The position numbers and the translations under genes were made by a program. From NCBI RefSeq assembly GCF_000455605.1, contig NC_017025.1:1116001-1180000 (forward strand): a stretch of DNA of 64,000 nucleotides, in the 5' to 3' direction. The notes below the pieces were generated by a model. That model searched no databases. It saw nothing but the letters and a program-made list of their open reading frames with translations, and was not told where the DNA came from. Source of the DNA: Flavobacterium indicum GPTSA100-9 = DSM 17447. Lineage in GTDB: Bacteria > Bacteroidota > Bacteroidia > Flavobacteriales > Flavobacteriaceae. This document shows, in pieces, positions 52,909 through 60,142 of the stretch (positions are counted from its first letter, which is position 1; each line of letters begins with the position of its first letter).

Positions 52909-54858
52909 ATGGAAAAAAATGGTCATTCACTGCATAAATTGTCTGCAGCTGGATTATTAGTTACACTTGGAATTATTTACGGAGATATTGGTACTTCTCC
53001 ACTTTATGTACTAAATGCAATTATTGGTTCTCATGCTATAGATGCTGATGTGATTAAAGGTGCGATCTCTTGTATTTTCTGGACACTTACTTTACAAACA
53101 ACCGTAAAATATGTTATTTTAACGCTACAAGCGGATAATAATGGAGAAGGTGGAATTTTTTCTCTTTATGCTTTAATCCGAAAAGCAAAAATAAAATGGT
53201 TGTTATTTCCTGCAATTATTGGTGGTAGTACGTTATTAGCGGATGGAATTATTACACCACCCATCTCGGTTTCTTCTGCTATTGAAGGATTGAAAACATT
53301 AAATCCAGAAATAGAAACAATGCCTATAGTTTTGGTAATTTTAACGTTATTGTTTGCTATTCAACAATTTGGGACTAAATTTATTGGTAAATTTTTTGGT
53401 CCAGTAATGTTGTTATGGTTTGGGATGTTAGCTGTTTTAGGATTTATTAAAATGTTTGAAAATTTAGATATTTTATCTTCTTTAAATCCTTATTATGCTT
53501 ATAAATTATTATCAACAAAAGGAGGTATTGTTTATTTAGGTGCAGTATTTTTATGTACAACAGGTGCTGAAGCTTTATATTCTGATTTAGGACATTGTGG
53601 AAAACAAAACATAAGAATTAGCTGGATTTTTGTTAAATTAGCTTTAATCTTAAACTATTTAGGTCAAGGTGCATGGTTAATTAATCATGAAGGTAGTACT
53701 TTGGCGGAAGCAGGTATTAACAATCCATTTTTTGGTATTATGCCACAATGGTTTGTTCCAATAGGTATTGGTATTGCAACAACTGCTGCTGTTGTAGCTT
53801 CTCAGGCATTAATTAGTGGTTCATTTACATTAATAAATGAGGCAATTCGATTGAATTTTTGGCCAAAAGTTAAAATTAAATATCCTACTGATTTAAAAGG
53901 TCAAATTTATATTCCTTCTATTAACTGGTTGTTATGGGCTGGATGTATTTTTATCGTTTTATATTTTGAAGAAGCAAAATACATGGAGGCTGCTTATGGT
54001 TTAGCTATTGTTTTAACCATGTTAATGACAACTACTTTGTTGAATTATTACATGATAATTAAAAGGTATAATAAGTTTTTAATTTTATTGGTAATTTCAA
54101 CTTATGTAGTAATTGAATCAGCATTCTTATATTCTAGTTTAGGTAAATTCCATGAAGGAGGTTTCATTACTTTGATAATTGCTTCCATCTTATTCTCTAT
54201 TATGATGGTTTGGTATTTTGCTAGAAAAATTAGAAATCGTTATGTTGTTTTTGAGAAATTAGATAATTATTTACCTGTTCTGGAAGATTTAAGTAAAGAT
54301 TTAACGGTTCCTAAATATGCAACTAATTTGGTATATTTAACAAGCGCAGATAATCGTTACGAAATTGAATCTAAAATTTTATATTCTATTTTAAATAACC
54401 AACCTAAACGTGCCGATGTGTATTGGTTTGTTCATGTTCATGTAGTTGATGAACCTTATACTATGGAATATAGAGTTTGTGAATTTATCCACGACGACGT
54501 TATTCGTATAGACTTTAGACTGGGATTTAGGGTGGCACCAAAAATAAGTGCTATGTTTAAAATGGTAGTTAAAGATATGGTTGATAAAGGTGAAGTAGAT
54601 GTTATTAGTAGGTATACTTCATTACATAAAAATAACATAATTGGAGATTTTAGATTTGTTATGATTGAGAAATTTATCTCTTATGACAATGTATTGCCAT
54701 TCTATGAAAAACTAATTTTAGATGCTTATAATGTATTGAAAAAAATGGGACTTTCAGAAGAAAAAGCATTTGGATTGGATCCAAGTTCGGTTACAATTGA
54801 GACTTTCCCATTAATGATTTCTGAAAGTAAAAAAATAAAATTAAGAAGAATAGACTAA
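52909..54858 (+). CDS. kup: KUP-family potassium uptake transporter
   Basis: The product has 649 residues. Signature LGIIYGDIGTSPLYVL opens the protein, followed by about 12 membrane segments including GEGGIFSLYALI, LADGIITPPISVSSAIEGL and LGAVFLCTTGAEALYSDLGH. A cytosolic tail of about 200 residues begins near residue 450 (VYLTSADNRYEIESKILYSI), as in the family. It imports K+ with protons. Confidence 0.94.
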   Translation: MEKNGHSLHKLSAAGLLVTLGIIYGDIGTSPLYVLNAIIGSHAIDADVIKGAISCIFWTLTLQTTVKYVILTLQADNNGEGGIFSLYALIRKAKIKWLLFPAIIGGSTLLADGIITPPISVSSAIEGLKTLNPEIETMPIVLVILTLLFAIQQFGTKFIGKFFGPVMLLWFGMLAVLGFIKMFENLDILSSLNPYYAYKLLSTKGGIVYLGAVFLCTTGAEALYSDLGHCGKQNIRISWIFVKLALILNYLGQGAWLINHEGSTLAEAGINNPFFGIMPQWFVPIGIGIATTAAVVASQALISGSFTLINEAIRLNFWPKVKIKYPTDLKGQIYIPSINWLLWAGCIFIVLYFEEAKYMEAAYGLAIVLTMLMTTTLLNYYMIIKRYNKFLILLVISTYVVIESAFLYSSLGKFHEGGFITLIIASILFSIMMVWYFARKIRNRYVVFEKLDNYLPVLEDLSKDLTVPKYATNLVYLTSADNRYEIESKILYSILNNQPKRADVYWFVHVHVVDEPYTMEYRVCEFIHDDVIRIDFRLGFRVAPKISAMFKMVVKDMVDKGEVDVISRYTSLHKNNIIGDFRFVMIEKFISYDNVLPFYEKLILDAYNVLKKMGLSEEKAFGLDPSSVTIETFPLMISESKKIKLRRID

Positions 54859-54880
54859 TGTTTCTATTTATAAAATCACA

Positions 54881-54906
54881 AAAGCAGCTTAAAGGCTGCT
54901 TTTTTT
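54881..54906 (+). terminator. Terminator after kup
   Basis: Stem AAAGCAGC (54881-54888) and GCTGCTTT (54895-54902), then T run. Confidence 0.82.
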
Positions 54907-55003
54907 ATGGTATTTGGCTTATTTTGTTGCTGATATTGTAAATAAAAATAAGTTTTTTTTTGTTTAATATAATTAAACTGTGTTAAAAATATTGAATTGA
55001 TAA

Positions 55004-55034
55004 AATTGTGCTATTAGTTGAAATAATTGTGCTA
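55004..55034 (+). promoter_or_regulatory. Likely AraC-type operator: 21-bp-spaced direct repeat
   Basis: AATTGTGCTA occurs at 55004-55013 and 55025-55034, exactly 21 bases (two helical turns) apart, which is the usual arrangement for AraC-family dimers. The second copy abuts the -33 region of the promoter at 55056-55063. The likely binder is the AraC-family protein at 57056-57979. Confidence 0.6.
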
Positions 55035-55055
55035 CTATTTACCGAATTGAACTCC

Positions 55056-55063
55056 TAATTTTG
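55056..55063 (+). promoter_or_regulatory. Probable promoter (-7 box) of the aldehyde dehydrogenase gene
   Basis: TAATTTTG matches TANNTTTG. The -33 region (TTTA at 55038-55041) is poor, consistent with activation from the adjacent repeat. Confidence 0.5.
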
Positions 55064-55089
55064 AGTAAAACAAATAAACTAAATAAATT

Positions 55090-56595
55090 ATGAGTAATTT
55101 AATTCAACGTCCACAGCTAAAGGATAAATACGACAACTATATTAACGGTAAATGGGTTGCACCATCAACAGGTCAATATTTTGAAGTGTTGTCTCCAGTT
55201 GATGGAAAACTTATGGCAAAAGCAGGACATTCTGCAAAATTAGATATTGAAATGGCTGTAGATGCGGCTTATGAAGCATTTAAGTCTTGGAGTCAGACGT
55301 CAAAAACGGAGCGTAGTATTTTATTAAATAAAATTGCAGATCGAATTGAAGCAAATTTAGAATATATTGCAGCTGTAGAAACATTAGATAATGGGAAAGC
55401 TATTCGTGAAACAATGGCTGCTGACATTCCATTAGCGATTGATCATTTTAGGTATTTTGCAAGTGTGATTAGAGCTGAAGAAGGTTCTATAAGTGAATTA
55501 GATAAAGATACAGTTTCTATTATTGTACACGAACCTATCGGTGTTGTCGCTCAAATTATTCCTTGGAATTTTCCTATTTTAATGGCTGTTTGGAAATTAG
55601 CCCCAGCTTTAGCCGCTGGTAATTGTGTGGTATTAAAGCCAGCTGAAAGTACTCCAATCTCTGTTATGGTTTTAATGGAATTAATTGAAGATTTACTTCC
55701 GGCAGGAGTTATAAATATTGTGAATGGTTTCGGTGCAGAGTTAGGTAGAACTTTAGTCACGAATCCAAAAGTAGCGAAAGCCGCTTTTACAGGTTCAACG
55801 GCTACAGGAAGAATGGTTATGCAGTATGCTACTGAAAATATTATTCCGGTAACTTTAGAATTAGGCGGTAAATCACCAAATATTTTCTTTCCTTCAGTCA
55901 TGGATGCGGATGACGAATTCTTAGACAAAGCCCTTGAAGGAGTTGCTTTATTTGCTTTAAATCAAGGTGAAGTTTGTACTTGTCCGTCTCGTTTATTAAT
56001 TCATGAATCTATTTATGATAAATTTATTGAAAGAGTAGTTGAACGAGTTAAATCGATTAAAACAGGTAATCCATTTGATCCAACGGTAATGATGGGTGCA
56101 CAAGCTTCTCAAATTCAAAAAGATAAAATTCTTTCATATATAAAATTAGGTAAAGAAGAAGGTGCGGAACTTTTATGTGGTGGTGATGTAAATCATTTAG
56201 GTGGTGATTTAGAAGGGGGTTACTACATTCAACCTACTTTATTCAAAGGACACAACAAGATGCGTATTTTCCAAGAAGAAATTTTTGGTCCAGTTTTAGC
56301 AGTTACTACTTTTAAAACTACAGAAGAAGCTATTGCAATTGCTAATGATACTATGTATGGTTTAGGTGCAGGCGTTTGGACGCGAGATGCACATGAATTG
56401 TACCAAGTTCCAAGAGCAATTCATGCCGGTAGAGTTTGGGTAAATCAATACCACGCTTATCCAGCAGGTGCTCCTTTTGGAGGATATAAACAATCGGGTA
56501 TTGGAAGAGAAAATCATAAAATGATGTTAGATCATTACCGTCAAACAAAAAACATGTTGATTTCTTATAATAAAAATAAGTTAGGATTCTTTTAA
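55090..56595 (+). CDS. NAD-dependent aldehyde dehydrogenase (acetaldehyde type)
   Basis: The product has 501 residues. Motifs of the family: [34 protein letters not shown] with the general-base Glu, and [11 protein letters not shown] holding the catalytic Cys, a form typical of the ExaC/Ald acetaldehyde dehydrogenases. [10 protein letters not shown] and [12 protein letters not shown] line the NAD site. A DUF779 gene and an AraC-type regulator follow, the arrangement seen for aldehyde-inducible dehydrogenases, so it probably oxidises short aldehydes under AraC control. Confidence 0.92.
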   Translation: MSNLIQRPQLKDKYDNYINGKWVAPSTGQYFEVLSPVDGKLMAKAGHSAKLDIEMAVDAAYEAFKSWSQTSKTERSILLNKIADRIEANLEYIAAVETLDNGKAIRETMAADIPLAIDHFRYFASVIRAEEGSISELDKDTVSIIVHEPIGVVAQIIPWNFPILMAVWKLAPALAAGNCVVLKPAESTPISVMVLMELIEDLLPAGVINIVNGFGAELGRTLVTNPKVAKAAFTGSTATGRMVMQYATENIIPVTLELGGKSPNIFFPSVMDADDEFLDKALEGVALFALNQGEVCTCPSRLLIHESIYDKFIERVVERVKSIKTGNPFDPTVMMGAQASQIQKDKILSYIKLGKEEGAELLCGGDVNHLGGDLEGGYYIQPTLFKGHNKMRIFQEEIFGPVLAVTTFKTTEEAIAIANDTMYGLGAGVWTRDAHELYQVPRAIHAGRVWVNQYHAYPAGAPFGGYKQSGIGRENHKMMLDHYRQTKNMLISYNKNKLGFF

Positions 56596-56622
56596 AATTG
56601 TTCATTTAAAGGGGTAGTTTTC

Positions 56623-56663
56623 AACCGCAGATTTTCTTTAATTAGGAAATTTGCGGTTTGTGT
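56623..56663 (+). terminator. Hairpin between aldehyde dehydrogenase and DUF779 genes (attenuator or terminator)
   Basis: AACCGCA (56623-56629) pairs with TGCGGTT (56652-56658), with further partial pairing inside (GATTTTC with GAAATTT). No strong T run follows, so partial termination or transcript stabilisation is as likely as full termination. Confidence 0.45.
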
Positions 56664-56681
56664 TTAATCAAATTATTTTTT

Positions 56682-57059
56682 ATGAAAAGATTGAGTAGTA
56701 CACCAAAGGCATTAGAAGTAGTAACTATGCTTGAAGATAAATTTGGAAGGTTGATGTTTTATCAAGCAGGAGGATGTTGTGAAGGTACGCAACCACAATG
56801 TTTTGAAGAGGGAGGTTTTTATTTAAGAACGGGAGATGTTTGTATCGGACAAATAAAAGATTTTAAATTTTGGATTGATAAAGATTTATTCGAGTATTGG
56901 AAATTTTCACATTTTGAATTAGATGTAGTCGACGGTTTTGGACCAGGTGGTTTTTCATTGGAAACCCCTTATGGAAAGACATTTAAAGTAAATTATACGT
57001 TGTTTTCTCCTGATGAATTAGACCAATTAGAGCCAATTTCTCGATTTGGAGAAGATTAA
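56682..57059 (+). CDS. DUF779 protein
   Basis: The product has 125 residues from MKRLSSTPKALEV (the frame opens eight codons earlier). The conserved Cys-rich stretch MFYQAGGCCEGTQPQCFEEG suggests a metal or thiol site. LRTGDVCIGQI and KDLFEYWKFSHFELDVVDGF fit the family. DUF779 genes commonly sit beside acetaldehyde dehydrogenases, as here; the biochemical role is unknown. It overlaps the convergent AraC-type gene by four bases. Confidence 0.87.
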   Translation: MKRLSSTPKALEVVTMLEDKFGRLMFYQAGGCCEGTQPQCFEEGGFYLRTGDVCIGQIKDFKFWIDKDLFEYWKFSHFELDVVDGFGPGGFSLETPYGKTFKVNYTLFSPDELDQLEPISRFGED

Positions 57060-57979
57060 CTCGTGTAATTCATTAATTGGTATTGTTTTGGTGTTACACC
57101 TTCGTATTTTTTGAAAATTCGAATAAAATAATTGCAGTCTTCAAATCCAGTTGCATACGAAACTTCATTAATTTGAATAGTTGGATTACTCAATAATTTT
57201 TTAGCGTATTTTATTTTTTCATTTAAAATATATTCTATTGGACTCATACCCATTTCACGTTTAAAATAACGATAAAAGGAGGTGGTACTCATACACGCTT
57301 TGTCGCTTAAATCTTTTAGGTTAATTGATTCTCTAATGTTTTCTCTAATGAAATTAATAGATGGTGTTATGGGGCTGTTAGAATCAATGACATGGTTAGT
57401 GTCAAATCGTTTTACGGTTTGTGTTTGAATGATTCTAATAATTAATTCTTGAAGTGTTAAATCGGCAATAACATCTTTCGTTAAAGAACTGCCCATACAT
57501 TCTTTAATCAATTTATTAATAGTAGAAGCTAATTCAACATTGTTATAGAAAAAATAATTTTCATGGTCTAATTTCCAAAGATTATCTTTCCCTACTTTAG
57601 GGTATTTTTCATTTAAAAAATCTAAGGTATCTGTTATAATTTTGTTGTCAATCGCTAAAGCAATACACTGAGTAGGATTGTCTTTTGAGGCTTCAGGAAA
57701 ATCGATTTTCATTTCCGTATTTTGAGGAACAATTACGGTTTCTCCCGGTAAATAGTCAAAACTTGGATCTTCAAATAAATGCATTACTTTTTTACCACGC
57801 AACATACTTGTAACCACTAAATCATTAAATTTTAAAGGAACTAATTCAGATTCTTGATACGTTTCAAAAATATTAAGTTCACAATGATTTAATGAAAAAA
57901 TGGTTCTGTTTTCAACTAATGTTTTTAGTGATTTTTCATGAGTTAATTGTGGAGTAAATAAGAGTGCTTTATTAGGCAT
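57056..57979 (-). CDS. AraC-family transcriptional regulator
   Basis: The product has 307 residues. The N-terminal 200 residues are a ligand-sensing domain of the AraC-N type (YLPGETVIVPQNTEMKIDFP). The C-terminal 100 residues carry two helix-turn-helix units: INLKDLSDKACMSTTSFYRY and TIQINEVSYATGFEDCNYFI, then FKKYEGVTPKQY. It is convergent with the aldehyde dehydrogenase-DUF779 pair and probably controls it through the repeat at 55004-55034. Confidence 0.9.
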   Translation of the reverse strand: MPNKALLFTPQLTHEKSLKTLVENRTIFSLNHCELNIFETYQESELVPLKFNDLVVTSMLRGKKVMHLFEDPSFDYLPGETVIVPQNTEMKIDFPEASKDNPTQCIALAIDNKIITDTLDFLNEKYPKVGKDNLWKLDHENYFFYNNVELASTINKLIKECMGSSLTKDVIADLTLQELIIRIIQTQTVKRFDTNHVIDSNSPITPSINFIRENIRESINLKDLSDKACMSTTSFYRYFKREMGMSPIEYILNEKIKYAKKLLSNPTIQINEVSYATGFEDCNYFIRIFKKYEGVTPKQYQLMNYTS

Positions 57980-58008
57980 ATTAATAACAGATTTTCAAAG
58001 CAATATAC

Positions 58009-58037
58009 AAAAAAAGCAACTATTTCTAGTTGCTTTT
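58009..58037 (-). terminator. Terminator after the iminopeptidase-like gene
   Basis: Stem AAAAGCAACTA (58012-58022), loop TTTC, TAGTTGCTTTT (58027-58037), followed by T on the minus strand. Confidence 0.85.
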
Positions 58038-58040
58038 AAC

Positions 58041-59048
58041 TTATTTTTTCAAGAATGAAAGTAATCCTTTAAAATAGGTTTTCTGATCGTCATAAAAAGC
58101 CATATGACTACCTTTTGGACAATATAAATAGGTTCCTTTTTGAACTAATTTAGCTATTTCTTCCATGTGTTTTGGATCCATTGTATCGTGTTTTGCTCCA
58201 ATACTTAATGTCGGAATTTTAATTTTTTTCAAATCATTTTTACGGTCCCATTTTTCTAATTTTCCTGAAATTCCAAATTCACTTGGTCCTTGCATGGTTA
58301 CATATAAAGACTGATTCATTTTTGCAAACGAACGCGTTACGGGTTCTGGCCAATCTTTTGAAGGAAAACGTAAAACATGTTTTTCATAAAAATGGGGAGT
58401 TAATAATTCCATGTATCTTGGATTAGAAAAATCTTTTTTCGATTCAATGGCTCTTATTTCTTTTAAAACTTCTGGATTGAATTGTTTTGCCAAAACATGT
58501 TCGGCATACTTACCATATTCAGGACAACTGGCCATCATATTTGAAATGACCAATCCTTTCATATGGTCTTGGTATTTTAGGGCATATTCCATCGCTAAAA
58601 TACCACCCCAAGAATGACCTAATAAATAAAAGTTAGTATTATCTAAGTGTAAGGCTTTTCGAACTTGTTCCACTTCTTCTACATATCGTGCTAAATCCCA
58701 CATAGCCGTATCTTTTGGATTGTCGGAATTACCACAACCCAATTGGTCATAATAAATAAATTCGATGCCTTCTGCCGGTAAATAGTTTTCAAAACATTCA
58801 AAATATTCATGTGTAGCACCTGGACCACCATTTAAAAGTAAGACTTTAATTTTTGGATTATTTCCAATTCGTTTGGTCCAAACATTAAAAGTTCCTTTAG
58901 GGGTTTGAATAGGAATTACTTTTACACCACCATTTTGAATGCTATCCGAAGTCTGCGCGAAATAGTCTTTCGTTGAAGTTGAATTATTCTCTTTGATGCA
59001 ACTTTGTAGACCAAATGCTATAAGTACTAGTAAAGCAATTTTTTTCAT
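58041..59048 (-). CDS. Proline iminopeptidase-like hydrolase, lipoprotein
   Basis: The product has 335 residues with a lipobox (LVLIAFGLQSCIKEN, Cys 17). The alpha/beta hydrolase domain carries LLLNGGPGATHEYF (the HGGPG-type oxyanion motif, with N in place of H), FIYYDQLGCGNSDNP, the nucleophile in YLLGHSWGGILAMEY, SIGAKHDTMDP with the acid and CPKGSHMAFYDD with His. This is the S33 iminopeptidase pattern, cleaving N-terminal Pro. The envelope anchor suggests use on peptides in the periplasm. Confidence 0.88.
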   Translation of the reverse strand: MKKIALLVLIAFGLQSCIKENNSTSTKDYFAQTSDSIQNGGVKVIPIQTPKGTFNVWTKRIGNNPKIKVLLLNGGPGATHEYFECFENYLPAEGIEFIYYDQLGCGNSDNPKDTAMWDLARYVEEVEQVRKALHLDNTNFYLLGHSWGGILAMEYALKYQDHMKGLVISNMMASCPEYGKYAEHVLAKQFNPEVLKEIRAIESKKDFSNPRYMELLTPHFYEKHVLRFPSKDWPEPVTRSFAKMNQSLYVTMQGPSEFGISGKLEKWDRKNDLKKIKIPTLSIGAKHDTMDPKHMEEIAKLVQKGTYLYCPKGSHMAFYDDQKTYFKGLLSFLKK

Positions 59049-59072
59049 AAATAAAGTTTTAGAATTTCTAAA

Positions 59073-59936
59073 TTACAAAATCTCTTCCACATGTTTCTTA
59101 ATATTAGAAGCAATTTTGGCCGTAGGTAAATCATTTTCATCACCACCAAAAGGATCTTCAATTTCTTCTGCAATAAGTTCTAAACTGGCTAAGACATAAA
59201 AAATAAAGACTACTACAGGTATTACATAATAGCCTAAACTAAAAACAAAACTAAAGGGTAACGTCATAATGTAAAAGAAAATGAATTTCTTAATGAATGC
59301 ACTATAAGAATAGGGAATAGGGGTGTTTTTTATGCGTTCACAGGCGCCACATACTTCAGTAAATGATTGAATTTCAGAGTTAATGATGATCAATTGGTCT
59401 CCTGTAATTTTATTACTTTTATACAAATCATTCACCTTGCTAAATAACATTTTTGCAATTTGATTGGGTTTGTGTTTGGTTTGATCAATTTCCAAGTCTA
59501 AACCTTCAAAAAGCATTTTACTTACTTCTTCATTCGATAAATGTTTAGAAAGAACAGAAGCATAACTCGGAATTAATTTTCTAAAATAGTTTTTATCATT
59601 TTCATGTTCTAAAATACTTGTAAGTTTTAGGGCTAGATTTCTGCTATTATTAACTAAACTTCCCCATAATTTTCTTCCTTCCCACCAACGGTCATAAGCT
59701 GTATTGGTTCGGTAAGCTAATAATAAAGACAATACAAAGCCTACTGTGGTATGCATGATAGAAATATTCTTAATAGGACTGGTTTCTCCTAATTTAAAAT
59801 AGTGTATTTCAAAATAACAGATTGCGCCCGAATATATCCCAATTAAGAACATCATTGGTAATAATTGTCGGAAAGTATCTGACTTATGAAATTTAAAAAT
59901 GAATGTTATCCAGTCTTTTGGGTTGTATTGTACCAT
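59073..59936 (-). CDS. Bestrophin-family membrane channel
   Basis: The product has 287 residues. The family's marks are LLAYRTNTAYDRWWEGRKLW near residues 75-95 and IPYSYSAFIKKFIFFYIMTL with the conserved loop (CERIKNTPIPYSYS), plus SLELIAEEIEDPFGGDENDL near the end. About four membrane segments. Bacterial members are ion channels of the inner membrane. A 24-copy heptamer repeat ends seven bases upstream of its start codon. Confidence 0.9.
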   Translation of the reverse strand: MVQYNPKDWITFIFKFHKSDTFRQLLPMMFLIGIYSGAICYFEIHYFKLGETSPIKNISIMHTTVGFVLSLLLAYRTNTAYDRWWEGRKLWGSLVNNSRNLALKLTSILEHENDKNYFRKLIPSYASVLSKHLSNEEVSKMLFEGLDLEIDQTKHKPNQIAKMLFSKVNDLYKSNKITGDQLIIINSEIQSFTEVCGACERIKNTPIPYSYSAFIKKFIFFYIMTLPFSFVFSLGYYVIPVVVFIFYVLASLELIAEEIEDPFGGDENDLPTAKIASNIKKHVEEIL

Positions 59937-59942
59937 TGATTT

Positions 59943-60110
59943 AATTATGAATTATGAATTACGAATTACGAATTACGAATTATGAATTATGAATTACGAA
60001 TTATGAATTATGAATTATGAATTATGAATTACGAATTATGAATTATGAATTATGAATTATGAATTATGAATTATGAATTATGAATTATGAATTATGAATT
60101 ATGAATTATG
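59943..60110. repeat. Heptanucleotide tandem repeat, 24 copies
   Basis: Twenty-four uninterrupted 7-base units: nineteen AATTATG and five AATTACG (copies 3, 4, 5, 8 and 13). The array fills most of the space between recG (ends 60143) and the bestrophin gene (starts 59936) and lies seven bases from the bestrophin ATG. All variation is at one base (T or C). It is AT-rich and could vary in copy number. Confidence 0.95.
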
Positions 60111-60142
60111 AATTAAATTATATTAAACACTTAAGCTACTAT

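Noticed and set aside
59943..60110. Short CRISPR or origin iterons
   Set aside because: There are no spacers between the 7-base units, and no replication gene is nearby; it is a simple tandem repeat.
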